Source of the DNA: Thermoplasmata archaeon
Lineage (GTDB): Archaea > Thermoplasmatota > Thermoplasmata > Methanomassiliicoccales > Methanomethylophilaceae
Length of the DNA stretch: 64,000 bases
Assembly: GCA_015063225.1 (NCBI GenBank)
Contig: SUSU01000005.1
Coordinates: 22,117 to 86,116, forward strand
Direction: 5' to 3'
Shown here one piece after another: positions 47,953 to 55,834 of the stretch (positions are counted from its first letter, which is position 1; each line of letters opens with the position of its first letter). Position numbers and translations under genes: made by a program. Below the pieces are notes generated by a model that saw only the letters and a list, made by a program, of their open reading frames with translations, was not told the DNA's origin and ran no database searches.

Positions 47953-48917
47953 TCCCGGCTACCCCCGAACAGGGACATCTGCTGCCTGAGGTCGCCGTAC
48001 CTGTCGCCTGACCGCCCGCCCATCAGTTCGTGGTTGATGTAATCGGGTTTGACGATGTCGATAATCCCGTGGACGGACATGGACGAGAACGGACGGTGCT
48101 CGTCGATGTCGTGGGCCCTGTGGTACGCGCGGGCGGAGAAATCGTTCCAGGATTCGCCCTCGTGCCGGCCGTCGTCCTCGATGTTCTCGCGGAAGGCGGC
48201 GGTGGTGCTGAGCTGGAGGTGCATCGCCTTGATGCGGTCCACCATGTCGGAAGGATAACGGGATACGACGTCTATCGCGCCGCCTATGGCGGATTCCTCG
48301 TCGTAGGCGCAGTTGAGGGTGTTCATCAGATGGCCGGTATCGAGCAGGAGTCCCCAGTTGTCGAACTCCAGCTTATCCTCCAGCAGCCTCCATTCGGCGG
48401 GACTGCGGAGACGGAGTCCCTCCCACCAGAGGTTCTCGAACACCACCGTATACGGGGGCTCCCCTCCGGGGAAGTCCGCCACGGCGCGGTTCATGAGCTC
48501 GCAGAACTCGCCGAGGATCATCAGGTCGTCCGAATCCCGCATCCTCTCCAGGACATGCCTCATGTCGCTGTTTCCGGCATGGATGACCCCGTATGCGGGG
48601 TTGAGGACCGCGGCGTAATCTATCATGCGGTGGACGGTGTCCACCATCTCCGCGCGGTCGCGCCCGAACGAGAAATAGGTGAGGTCCTCGGGCATGCCCT
48701 CGTACAGCCTCCCCTCCCACGCGCACCTCCAGTCGATGGCGTAGGGCAGATGGACGGCGGTCACCTCGGGGAGCCTGAACTTCTCGGGGATGGGCTCCGC
48801 CATGGTGAACATCTCGAGACCGTCCAGTCCGAATGCGGCTATACGGTCCGAGAGGGGCCCGTGTCCGGGGAACTCCGAGGGGTCCTCGAACACGGACCAG
48901 GGGTGAAGGTGTTTCAT
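47949..48917 (-). CDS. Xylose-isomerase-like TIM-barrel protein (AP endonuclease 2 superfamily)
   Basis: This 322-residue protein shows TIM-barrel strands with likely metal ligands: AVHLPYAIDW, GVIHAGNSDMRH, VVFENLWWEG with a glutamate, LLLDTGHLMNT with aspartate and histidine, and KAMHLQLST. That pattern is shared by endonuclease IV and sugar isomerase-like proteins. The sequence does not decide between DNA repair and sugar isomerisation; placement before a glycosyltransferase gene favours a sugar-related role. It overlaps the genes on both sides by 4 nt. Confidence 0.7.
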   Translation of the reverse strand: MKHLHPWSVFEDPSEFPGHGPLSDRIAAFGLDGLEMFTMAEPIPEKFRLPEVTAVHLPYAIDWRCAWEGRLYEGMPEDLTYFSFGRDRAEMVDTVHRMIDYAAVLNPAYGVIHAGNSDMRHVLERMRDSDDLMILGEFCELMNRAVADFPGGEPPYTVVFENLWWEGLRLRSPAEWRLLEDKLEFDNWGLLLDTGHLMNTLNCAYDEESAIGGAIDVVSRYPSDMVDRIKAMHLQLSTTAAFRENIEDDGRHEGESWNDFSARAYHRAHDIDEHRPFSSMSVHGIIDIVKPDYINHELMGGRSGDRYGDLRQQMSLFGGSRD

Positions 48918-49498
48918 ATGAGATCGAAAGCGGCGTTGATGGCTGCCTCGATGGCGATGATCTTGCTCTCGGCGTCGCCGACGATGATGACATCGTCCTG
49001 CGTCATCTCGATGTCCTTGCGGATCTTGGCGGCGATCTCGGGGGTCTTCTCGTCCATGTCCCAGTCCGGAGGGATGATGAGGTGGCCGTCCACCATCAGG
49101 ATGGTGGTGCAGCCGACCGCTCCGGAGCGGACGCCGGCGTCCCTCTGCTTCATGCCGTTCCCGATCTTGGAAGCGACGCCGTAGACGATGACGCCCTGCT
49201 GGTAGGATCCCATGACGGAACCGGCGATGTCCACATCCACCAGGCGGATGGGGATCTGATCGAGGAAGGCGAGACCGGCCTTGGTGATGGAGATTCCGGT
49301 CTGCTTGATGTCAACGAAGTTCCACTCGCGGAACTTCTCGAGGATGCGGCGCATGCTGCCCTCGCCGACACCGCTGGCCTCCGCCAGGGCCTTGCGGCCC
49401 ATGCGGGTGCCGTCGGAGAGGAGATAGAGGGCGTAGTAGACGTTCGCATCGCTGAACCTGAACATAGGCCCGAACGTGGGGATGTCCATGATCTTCAT
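48914..49498 (-). CDS. HTH regulator with DUF4443 domain
   Basis: This 194-residue archaeal protein has an N-terminal winged helix (YYALYLLSDGTRMGRKALAEA, SMRRILEKFREWNFV) and a C-terminal DUF4443-type domain (GVIVYGVASKIGNGMKQRDAG, TTILMVDGHLIIPP, DDVIIVGDAESKIIAIEAA). Two ATGs (49504, 49498) are possible; GAGG seven nt before 49498 favours the shorter form. It leads the five-gene operon, so it may regulate it and bind a small ligand through DUF4443. The latter function is not established. Confidence 0.8.
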   Translation of the reverse strand: MKIMDIPTFGPMFRFSDANVYYALYLLSDGTRMGRKALAEASGVGEGSMRRILEKFREWNFVDIKQTGISITKAGLAFLDQIPIRLVDVDIAGSVMGSYQQGVIVYGVASKIGNGMKQRDAGVRSGAVGCTTILMVDGHLIIPPDWDMDEKTPEIAAKIRKDIEMTQDDVIIVGDAESKIIAIEAAINAAFDLI

Positions 49499-49522
49499 TG
49501 TCATGCCTCTGTCTGATGATGG

Positions 49523-49540
49523 CCCGCCCCGAAGGGCGGG
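49523..49540 (-). terminator. Hairpin after the methionine adenosyltransferase gene
   Basis: A 7-bp perfect stem CCCGCCC/GGGCGGG with a 4-nt loop, 15 nt beyond the mat stop and just before the DUF4443 gene. There is no strong T-run, so it may act as an mRNA 3' end or weak terminator. Confidence 0.5.
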
Positions 49541-49554
49541 AGGTGGTTTGTTCC

Positions 49555-50790
49555 TCAGAAGGTCTTGATCTTCCCGTTGATGATGTTCTCGGAGACCTTG
49601 TCGATGTTGTCGAGCCAGTCGGCGGCGATGGAGTAGGCCTCGTCCTGCCACTTGGGGAGCCTCTTGTCATCCGCGGCGTTAGCGTTGATGATGTCGATGG
49701 CGCAGTTGAGGGGGTCGGAGATGGTGTGTCCGATCTGGGAGAGGATCCTGCAGTGGATCTCGGCGTCGGCCTTGACCTTCTTGGCGACGTCCTGGGCGAT
49801 GAGGTTGGAGAGGACGTTGTAGATCTTTCCGACGTGGGTGATGGGGTTCTTACCGGAGGTAGCCTCCATGGACATGGGGCGGTAGGGGGTGATCAGACCG
49901 TTGCAGCGGTTACCGCGGCCGACGGATCCGTCGTCCCCGTTCTCCTGGGAGAGACCGGTGACGGTCATGTAGAAGACGTTCCTCTTGAGGTCGTCTCCGG
50001 TGTTGACCTCCACCTTGAGTTTCACCTTGGCGTCCTCGCGGTCGATGATCTTGGCGGAGTTCTCCTCGACGGCCTTCTTGAGGGCCTGGACGGAGGCAAC
50101 GTAGCTGTTCTTGTCGTCGATGAACCTGTCGACCATGGCGCAGGCGATGGTCATGGTGATCTTGTCCTTGACACGGGAGCACATGACCTTGACGTCCTGA
50201 CCGGCCTCGGGGATGGTCTTCTTGAGGGCGCCGTTGATGTAGTTCTCGGTCTCCTTGGTGAGCTTGTCGGTGATGGAGAAGGGAGCGTATCCGACACCGA
50301 AGGAGGTGTCGTTGGAGAGGTAGTTGGAGGCCTGGTAGACGCCGCAGAGGTCGTCGGATCCCTGGCCGAGCTTGGTCTCGAAGGTGATACCGGAGTCCAT
50401 GTCGAGGTAGGGGTAGCACTTCTTCATCATGTCGCGGACGCCTTTGAGGGCGGTGGACTCGACGGGGAGGATCTCCTGCTTGCCCTTGGCGTTGATGAAG
50501 GTGGTGGCGCGTCCGTCCATCAGGACGTACACGGGCTTGATGATGTCTCCGCCCTTGAACTTGGACTGGGCGCGTCCGGCGACGACCTCGGTCTGGTCGG
50601 TGTTGTGGTGGAGGACGTGTCCGACCTCCTTCTTGTACATCTTGCAGAGGGCCTCGGAGACGGTCTCGGCGATGTTGTCGGCGACGGAGTCGGGGTGTCC
50701 GATACCTTTCCTCTCGACGATCTCGATCTGACGCAGGGGCACGGGAATCTGGTTGATTCCGTTGACGTAAATGTTCTTTTTTGCTGCCAT
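49555..50790 (-). CDS. mat: Methionine adenosyltransferase, archaeal type
   Basis: This 411-residue enzyme makes S-adenosylmethionine from methionine and ATP. It matches the archaeal MAT family, distant from bacterial MetK. Seen: ERKGIGHPDSVADNIAE, with the ATP-binding GHPD, HNTDQTEVVAG, a GQGSDDLCGVYQ segment, VKVMCSRVKD, and GDDGSVGRGNRCNGLITPYRP, the family's best-conserved block, near residue 290. The ATG at 50790 is preceded by GGTAGG, and a TATA element (TTTTATGTATAG, minus strand, near 50833-50845) gives a leader of about 20 nt. The divergent neighbour encodes an HTH-CBS protein. Confidence 0.95.
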   Translation of the reverse strand: MAAKKNIYVNGINQIPVPLRQIEIVERKGIGHPDSVADNIAETVSEALCKMYKKEVGHVLHHNTDQTEVVAGRAQSKFKGGDIIKPVYVLMDGRATTFINAKGKQEILPVESTALKGVRDMMKKCYPYLDMDSGITFETKLGQGSDDLCGVYQASNYLSNDTSFGVGYAPFSITDKLTKETENYINGALKKTIPEAGQDVKVMCSRVKDKITMTIACAMVDRFIDDKNSYVASVQALKKAVEENSAKIIDREDAKVKLKVEVNTGDDLKRNVFYMTVTGLSQENGDDGSVGRGNRCNGLITPYRPMSMEATSGKNPITHVGKIYNVLSNLIAQDVAKKVKADAEIHCRILSQIGHTISDPLNCAIDIINANAADDKRLPKWQDEAYSIAADWLDNIDKVSENIINGKIKTF

Positions 50791-50890
50791 AAAAAAAACC
50801 TACCTTGGTTATTGGATTCGGCATTGCGTTTACTATACATAAAAGAGGTTGATAATAATATTCTAATAGGAATATACGATACATCCATCT

Positions 50891-51454
50891 ATGAAGTTCC
50901 CGCCCGCATCGGACATACGCAGGATGAGGAAAGCGCTGGATATCACGCAGACCGACCTCGCCAACGAATCGGGAATAAGCCAGAGTACCATCGCGAAGAT
51001 CGAGAGGAACCGCATCTCCGCAAGTTATGCGACCGTTGTGAAGCTCTTCGAGACCCTCGACGAGATGGCCAAGGGACACCGTAAGGATATGACGGCGGCG
51101 GATGTCGCCACGAAGGAGATAATCTCCGTCCAGAGCACCGACAAGGTCCGTGCCGCGTCCGAGCTCATGAGGAGTTCCGGGGTCTCCCAGCTGCCCGTGC
51201 TCAGGGGGGACGCATCCGTCGGGAGCATATCCGAGCGCATCATCTTCGACCGCATCAGGGACGGGAAATCCATGGACGACCTCAAGGAGATGATGGTCTC
51301 CGAGATCATGGACGAATCCTTCCCCATGGTATCCGAGAACACGCCAGTATCGTCCGTTACCGCGATGATGAGCGACAGCAGCGCCGTGCTCGTGACCAGG
51401 AAGGGTCACATCACCGGCATGATAACCAAGGCGGACATCCTCAAACTGATTTGA
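50891..51454 (+). CDS. HTH regulator with a CBS domain pair
   Basis: This 187-residue protein has an N-terminal Cro/CI-type helix-turn-helix (MRKALDITQTDLANESGISQ, STIAKIERNR) and two CBS motifs (ATKEIISVQSTDKVRAASEL, and MDESFPMVSENTPVSSVTAM) that form one Bateman module for adenosyl ligands. Its gene diverges from mat across a 100-nt promoter region. CBS pairs can bind AMP, ATP or S-adenosylmethionine, so control of mat by its product is an attractive but unproven idea. The ATG follows a TATA-like element by about 28 nt. Its last 14 nt overlap the convergent RNase Z gene. Confidence 0.85.
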   Translation: MKFPPASDIRRMRKALDITQTDLANESGISQSTIAKIERNRISASYATVVKLFETLDEMAKGHRKDMTAADVATKEIISVQSTDKVRAASELMRSSGVSQLPVLRGDASVGSISERIIFDRIRDGKSMDDLKEMMVSEIMDESFPMVSENTPVSSVTAMMSDSSAVLVTRKGHITGMITKADILKLI

Positions 51455-52349
51455 TGCCCTTCTTCGTGGTCTTGTAAAGAGCCAGATCCACTGGGACATA
51501 GGTTTCCGGGAAGATCGCCGCAGCCTCTTTCAGGCAGACCTCGCGATCCTTGTAGCGGTTGCTTATATGCACCAGGAATAATGAACTGCACCCGCATTCC
51601 TTCGCGGCGGATGCCGCATCGGCCGCGGTGCTGTGGAAGAAACGCTCCGCATGGTCCCTCTCGGACTCGGTGTAGGTGGCCTCGTGGATAAGCACATCCA
51701 CCCCGCGGACCGCCTCGGTAAGGGTGGCGCACGGGCGGGTGTCCCCGGTGTACGCGAGGGACTTCCCCCTGCGGACGGGTTCGCAGATGTCCTCCATCGA
51801 GACCCCGTTGACAGTACCCCCCTCCTCCAGGACGGAGAAGTCCTTCCCAGTGATCCCCGCAGATTCCGCCTTGGCGGCATCCACCTTGCCGCGGACGTCG
51901 GGCTCCTTCAGCACATATCCCTGCGAGGGGATGCCGTGCTCGGTGGCGAATGCAGAGACCTTCAGGGTCCCCACGGACACCTCGTCCCCGGGGGACATGT
52001 CCGCCACATCCAGCTCGAACCCGATCTCGCCGGGACATACGGAGAGCATGGTCTCTAGCGCGGAGACGGTGCCCTCGGGACCCCTGACTATCAGAGGGTC
52101 CTTCCTCCCCATCATCCCCATGGTCTGTATCAGACCGGGCAGGCCGTAGAAATGGTCGCCGTGCAGATGGGTGATGAAAATGCCGCCCAGCTTCATGAAG
52201 GAGAACGGCGACACCATTATCTGGCGCTGTGTCCCCTCCCCGCAGTCGAAAAGGACCGTGTCGGGCCCGCTGCGGACGAGGACGGCGGGCAGGGCATAAT
52301 CCCTCGAGGGTACGCTGGCACCAGTTCCGAGGAAGAGGATGTCGAACAT
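51441..52349 (-). CDS. rnz: Ribonuclease Z (tRNA 3' endonuclease)
   Basis: This 302-residue metallo-beta-lactamase cuts the 3' trailer from pre-tRNAs. Seen: FLGTGASVPSRDYAL at the start, DCGEGTQRQI, the zinc motif THLHGDHFYGLPGL, a flexible-arm region, LAYTGDTRPC, and the last histidine in VHISNRY. The length suits the short RNase Z. It lies 9 nt after the small zinc protein gene on the same strand. Confidence 0.95.
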   Translation of the reverse strand: MFDILFLGTGASVPSRDYALPAVLVRSGPDTVLFDCGEGTQRQIMVSPFSFMKLGGIFITHLHGDHFYGLPGLIQTMGMMGRKDPLIVRGPEGTVSALETMLSVCPGEIGFELDVADMSPGDEVSVGTLKVSAFATEHGIPSQGYVLKEPDVRGKVDAAKAESAGITGKDFSVLEEGGTVNGVSMEDICEPVRRGKSLAYTGDTRPCATLTEAVRGVDVLIHEATYTESERDHAERFFHSTAADAASAAKECGCSSLFLVHISNRYKDREVCLKEAAAIFPETYVPVDLALYKTTKKGIKSV

Positions 52350-52358
52350 CCATGGACC

Positions 52359-52574
52359 TCAGTAGATGGAGTTGATCTCGCGGTCCTGCTTGCTCTCTTT
52401 CTTGTACGATTTGTAGTGTTCCTTGCAGAGATGCACGCTGTGGTGCTCCCCGGGTTTGAGGCTGAGGCTCGTCTTGGCGACCTGCTTGTAACTGATGGAG
52501 CGCTCGGACTCCTTGTCGCACCCTTCGACGTCGCAGATCTCGCTTTTGGCCCCGTGGCCCGCTGTACCAGACAT
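52359..52574 (-). CDS. Small zinc-binding protein upstream of rnz
   Basis: This 71-residue protein has CDVEGCDKESERSISYK, and later HSVHLCKEHYKSYKK, giving a four-ligand site from two cysteines and a C-x-x-H pair. The tail is basic and charged (KKESKQDREINSIY). A TATA element on the minus strand (AGTATAATA, near 52598-52606) lies about 27 nt before the ATG, so the transcript is leaderless and continues into rnz after 9 nt. No family recognised; a nucleic-acid-binding role linked to tRNA processing is possible. Confidence 0.7.
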   Translation of the reverse strand: MSGTAGHGAKSEICDVEGCDKESERSISYKQVAKTSLSLKPGEHHSVHLCKEHYKSYKKESKQDREINSIY

Positions 52575-52610
52575 GCCCCGTAATAGGGCAAGAACCGATA
52601 TTATACTTGC

Positions 52611-52622
52611 GGGCGCGCGCCC
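52611..52622. promoter_or_regulatory. 12-bp GC palindrome between divergent promoters
   Basis: GGGCGCGCGCCC is a perfect palindrome placed between the TATA boxes of the small zinc protein gene (52598-52606, minus) and rpe (52637-52646, plus). It could bind a regulator or chromatin protein. Confidence 0.4.
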
Positions 52623-52636
52623 GTGCGCAAGGAGAA

Positions 52637-52646
52637 CATAATAAAT
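52637..52646 (+). promoter_or_regulatory. TATA box of rpe-fen-tatD operon
   Basis: CATAATAAAT about 28 nt before the rpe ATG at 52670, indicating a leaderless transcript. Confidence 0.5.
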
Positions 52647-52669
52647 CGTTTCGCGGCATACCCCCGCTC

Positions 52670-53332
52670 ATGACCAAGATTGCACCCTCGATGCTCTCGT
52701 GCGACTTCTCCAGACTGGGCGAGGAGACCGAACGCGTTACGGAAGCCGGGGCCGACTGGGTGCACCTCGACGTCATGGACGGCATGCTCGTCCCGAACAT
52801 CACCTTCGGGGCGCCGGTGATCAAATGCATCCGCGACAGGACGTCCCTCCCCTTCGACGCGCACCTGATGATCGAGGGGCCCGACCGCTACATCAAGGAT
52901 TTCGTCGACGCGGGATGCGACCTCATCACCGTCCATGTGGAGGCGGGCGAGAGCGCCTCCAAGGCCATCAGACTCATCAAGGACTCCGGCGTCAGGGCGG
53001 GGATCACCCTCAACCCCGGAACGCCCATAGAATCCATCGAACCCTTCCTCCCCGACGTGGACCTCGTTCTGATAATGACGGTCAACGCCGGGTTCGGGGG
53101 ACAGAAGTTCCACCCCGAGTGCCTCCCGAAGATCGAGAGGATCTCCGAGTACAGGAAACAGAACAACCCCCGTCTGGAGATATCCGTGGACGGGGGAATC
53201 AACTCCGAGACCGCGAGGATGTGCACCGATGCGGGAGCGACGGTCCTCGTTGCCGGCACCGCCCTGTTCAAGTCCAGGGACATGGCCGCGGACATCGCCG
53301 AATGGAAAGGATTCGGACCGAACGCGGAGTGA
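52670..53332 (+). CDS. rpe: Ribulose-phosphate 3-epimerase
   Basis: This 220-residue TIM-barrel enzyme interconverts ribulose 5-phosphate and xylulose 5-phosphate. Seen: IAPSMLSCDFSRLGEE, WVHLDVMDGMLVPNITFG, PFDAHLMIEGPDRYI, HVEAGES, LIMTVNAGFGGQKF, and ISVDGGINSETA, the family's metal and phosphate motifs. Most methanogens make pentoses by the RuMP route, so an epimerase here points to a non-oxidative pentose pathway or a related sugar use. The fen gene starts 5 nt after its stop. Confidence 0.94.
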   Translation: MTKIAPSMLSCDFSRLGEETERVTEAGADWVHLDVMDGMLVPNITFGAPVIKCIRDRTSLPFDAHLMIEGPDRYIKDFVDAGCDLITVHVEAGESASKAIRLIKDSGVRAGITLNPGTPIESIEPFLPDVDLVLIMTVNAGFGGQKFHPECLPKIERISEYRKQNNPRLEISVDGGINSETARMCTDAGATVLVAGTALFKSRDMAADIAEWKGFGPNAE

Positions 53333-53337
53333 TCCCG

Positions 53338-54366
53338 ATGGGAGTCAATCTTTCCGGTCTCGCCGAACCCAAGAACATAGAACTCTCGGACCTCAGCGGG
53401 AAGAAGATAGCCATCGATTCCTACAACGTCATCTACCAGTTCCTGTCGTCCATCAGGCAGCCCGACGGGCAGCCCCTCTGCGACTCCAGCGGGAGGATCA
53501 CCTCCCATCTCACCGGACTGCTCCACCGCACCGCCAACCTCGTCGAGGCCGGTATCGAACCGGTGTTCGTCTTCGACGGCAAACCCCACCGTCTCAAGGA
53601 GGACACCCTCAGGGAGAGGACCGAGAGGCGCGACAAGGCCGAGGAGGAGTACCGCGAGGCCGTGGAGAGGGGCGACATGGAGACCGCCCGCACCAAGGCC
53701 CAGCAGACCTCCCGCATGACCAAGGAGGTCAGGGAATCCTCCATGGAACTCATCGGATACCTCGGGTTCCCCATTGTCCAGGCACCGTCGGACGGGGAAC
53801 AGCAGGCATCCTACATGTGCCGCAAGGGCGACGTCTACGCCGCGGCGAGCCAGGATTTCGATTCGCTTCTGTTCGGCACCCCCCTGCTGGTCCGCAACCT
53901 GACCATGACCGGCAGGAGGAAGGTCCCCGGCAGGCAGCAGTACAAGGAGATCAAGACGGAGATCATCGACACCCCCGTCTTCCTCGAGGGGTTGGGGATC
54001 ACCAGGGAACAGCTGGTCGACATGTGCATCCTCATGGGCACCGACTTCAACCCCGGGATCAAGGGCATAGGCCCCAAGAAAGCCCTGAAGTTCATCCGCG
54101 AGAACGGTTCCATCGAGCACGTTCTCCCCAAGATACACGAGGAGATCGAGGAGGTCGACGAGATAAGGTCCATCTTCCTCGACCCCAGCGGAGCCGATGA
54201 CTACAGCGTGAAGTACAAGCCTGCCGACAGGCAGCACGTGGTCGACATGCTCACGTCCTACGACTTCGCGGAGGACCGCGTCAACTCCGCCCTCGACAGG
54301 ATCGACAAGGCCCGCAAGGAATCCGAGAAGAAGCGCATGCAGTCCTCCCTCGACAGTTGGTTCTGA
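53338..54366 (+). CDS. fen: Flap endonuclease FEN-1
   Basis: This 342-residue structure-specific nuclease removes 5' flaps in Okazaki fragment maturation and repair. Seen: MGVNLSGLAEPKNIELSDLSG (quoted partly), IAIDSYNVIYQFLSSIR, VFVFDGKPHRLK, the helical arch, APSDGEQQASYM with metal-binding acidic residues, ASQDFDSLLFG, and the helix-hairpin-helix MGTDFNPGIKGIGPKKALKF. The C-terminal QSSLDSWF is a PCNA-interacting (PIP) box. It starts 5 nt after rpe and its stop overlaps the tatD ATG by one base. Confidence 0.96.
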   Translation: MGVNLSGLAEPKNIELSDLSGKKIAIDSYNVIYQFLSSIRQPDGQPLCDSSGRITSHLTGLLHRTANLVEAGIEPVFVFDGKPHRLKEDTLRERTERRDKAEEEYREAVERGDMETARTKAQQTSRMTKEVRESSMELIGYLGFPIVQAPSDGEQQASYMCRKGDVYAAASQDFDSLLFGTPLLVRNLTMTGRRKVPGRQQYKEIKTEIIDTPVFLEGLGITREQLVDMCILMGTDFNPGIKGIGPKKALKFIRENGSIEHVLPKIHEEIEEVDEIRSIFLDPSGADDYSVKYKPADRQHVVDMLTSYDFAEDRVNSALDRIDKARKESEKKRMQSSLDSWF

Positions 54367-55055
54367 TGTTCTCCGACGCCCACCTCCACCTGCACGAGAC
54401 CGGAGGGGACTATCCCGGGAAGGACATCGGACTGTTGTTCTCCTGCACGGCGGAACCGTCCGAATGGGACCTGCTCAAGAGCATAGGCCGCGATGGCCTG
54501 AAGAGGTTCTACGGAGTCCACCCCTGGTACTGCGACCAATGGACCGATGAATCGAGAAACAAACTGCTGGCTCTTCTCGCTGACGATGCTTCCGCAGGGG
54601 TGGGCGAGATAGGTCTCGACTCCTCCCGCGGCGACTTGAAGGAACAGATTCCAGTGTTCTGCGAACAGCTGGACATCGCCTCCTCCCTGGGCAGGGCCGT
54701 CAATATACACATGTTCGGGGCGGAGAAGGAGACCGTCGATTGTCTCACGGAACACGCAGGAAGGATCCCCGCGATCATTCATTCTTTCAAATCCGAGAGC
54801 TATGTGAAGCCCCTGTCGGCCCTGAACTGCTATTTCTCCGTCAATCCCCGCATACTCGCCAAGAAACCCGAATCAGTGAGGCGCATCGTTGGGGCCGTAC
54901 CGTCCGACAGGCTCCTCCTGGAGTCCGATGCCCCCCACGCCCCCGAGGGATTCGCCGGCATGGAGGATTTCATATCACAGCTCGCTGGTATACTAGACGT
55001 AGCGCCGGAGGACCTCGCCTCCTCCGTCAATGAGAACCTGAGGTCGATAGCTTGA
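54366..55055 (+). CDS. TatD-family metal-dependent hydrolase
   Basis: This 229-residue TIM-barrel hydrolase shows the family residues in order: SDAHLHLHE (metal H-x-H), GVHPWYCDQW, VGEIGLDSS with the bridging glutamate, VNIHMFGAEKE, IIHSFKS, and LLLESDAPHAP with the last aspartate. TatD proteins are magnesium-dependent DNases or deacylases. The start at 54366 is a TGATG junction with fen. Sitting directly after FEN-1 favours a role in DNA repair or end trimming. Confidence 0.88.
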   Translation: MFSDAHLHLHETGGDYPGKDIGLLFSCTAEPSEWDLLKSIGRDGLKRFYGVHPWYCDQWTDESRNKLLALLADDASAGVGEIGLDSSRGDLKEQIPVFCEQLDIASSLGRAVNIHMFGAEKETVDCLTEHAGRIPAIIHSFKSESYVKPLSALNCYFSVNPRILAKKPESVRRIVGAVPSDRLLLESDAPHAPEGFAGMEDFISQLAGILDVAPEDLASSVNENLRSIA

Positions 55056-55762
55056 GCGAAGACATGTACTCCCGCACCCGCCTGCTCCTTGGGGACGACG
55101 GGATCGAGAGGCTCCGGAACGCCTCCGTTGTACTGTGTGGATGCGGCGCGGTGGGGGGATACGCAGCGGAGGCCCTTGTCAGGGCGGGCGTGGGGAGGAT
55201 CCTCTTCGTGGACGGGGACACCTTCTCCGAGAGCAACCTCAACCGTCAGATCCTCTGCACCCGCGACACCATAGGAAGGCCCAAATGCGAGTGCGCGGAG
55301 GAGAGAGCCAGATCCATCAATCCTTCCATAGATGCTAGGCATCTGTCCTGCCACATATCATCCGAGACGCTCCCCTCGATATTCGATGGCGGATGCGACG
55401 TCCTCCTCGACTGCATCGACACCCTCGCCTGCAAGGCGGACCTCATCCGCTTCGCCTACGGGAAGGGTATCCCCGTCTTCTCCTCCATGGGCGCCGCCAT
55501 GCACTCCGACCCTACGAGGGTCCACGTCTCCACCCTCGACAGGACCAGCGTCTGTCCCGTGGCCCGCAGCCTCAGGAAGAACCTGAAGGACATCGACCAG
55601 ACGAAGATAACCGTGGTCTATTCAGACGAGGAACCCCCGTCCCTGGAGAGGGAGACCGACGAGCACGGGAAGGGCGTCATCGGATCCCTCCCCACGGTGC
55701 CCGGACTGTTCGGCCTCACCCTCGCATCCCTCGCGATATCGCACATCTCGAAAGGCCTCTGA
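55052..55762 (+). CDS. ThiF/MoeB-family adenylyltransferase, TcdA-like
   Basis: This 236-residue E1-like protein adenylates a carboxyl group. Seen: VVLCGCGAVGGYAAEALVRAGV (Rossmann start, in part), ILFVDGDTFSESNLNRQILC with the ATP-binding residues, VLLDCIDTLACKADLI, and FSSMGAAMHSDPTRVHV. The order of motifs and the missing zinc cysteines resemble TcdA, which cyclises the t6A base at tRNA position 37. The TTG at 55052 overlaps the tatD stop by 4 nt; an ATG at 55064 is also possible. It closes the rpe-fen-tatD unit. The tRNA substrate is a guess from family resemblance. Confidence 0.8.
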   Translation: MSEDMYSRTRLLLGDDGIERLRNASVVLCGCGAVGGYAAEALVRAGVGRILFVDGDTFSESNLNRQILCTRDTIGRPKCECAEERARSINPSIDARHLSCHISSETLPSIFDGGCDVLLDCIDTLACKADLIRFAYGKGIPVFSSMGAAMHSDPTRVHVSTLDRTSVCPVARSLRKNLKDIDQTKITVVYSDEEPPSLERETDEHGKGVIGSLPTVPGLFGLTLASLAISHISKGL

Positions 55763-55834
55763 CAGCGAACCATTATATCAAATAGCCAGATAGGCCCCTC
55801 CATCGGGAAAGATAAACCCGTGAGAGGACATGCG

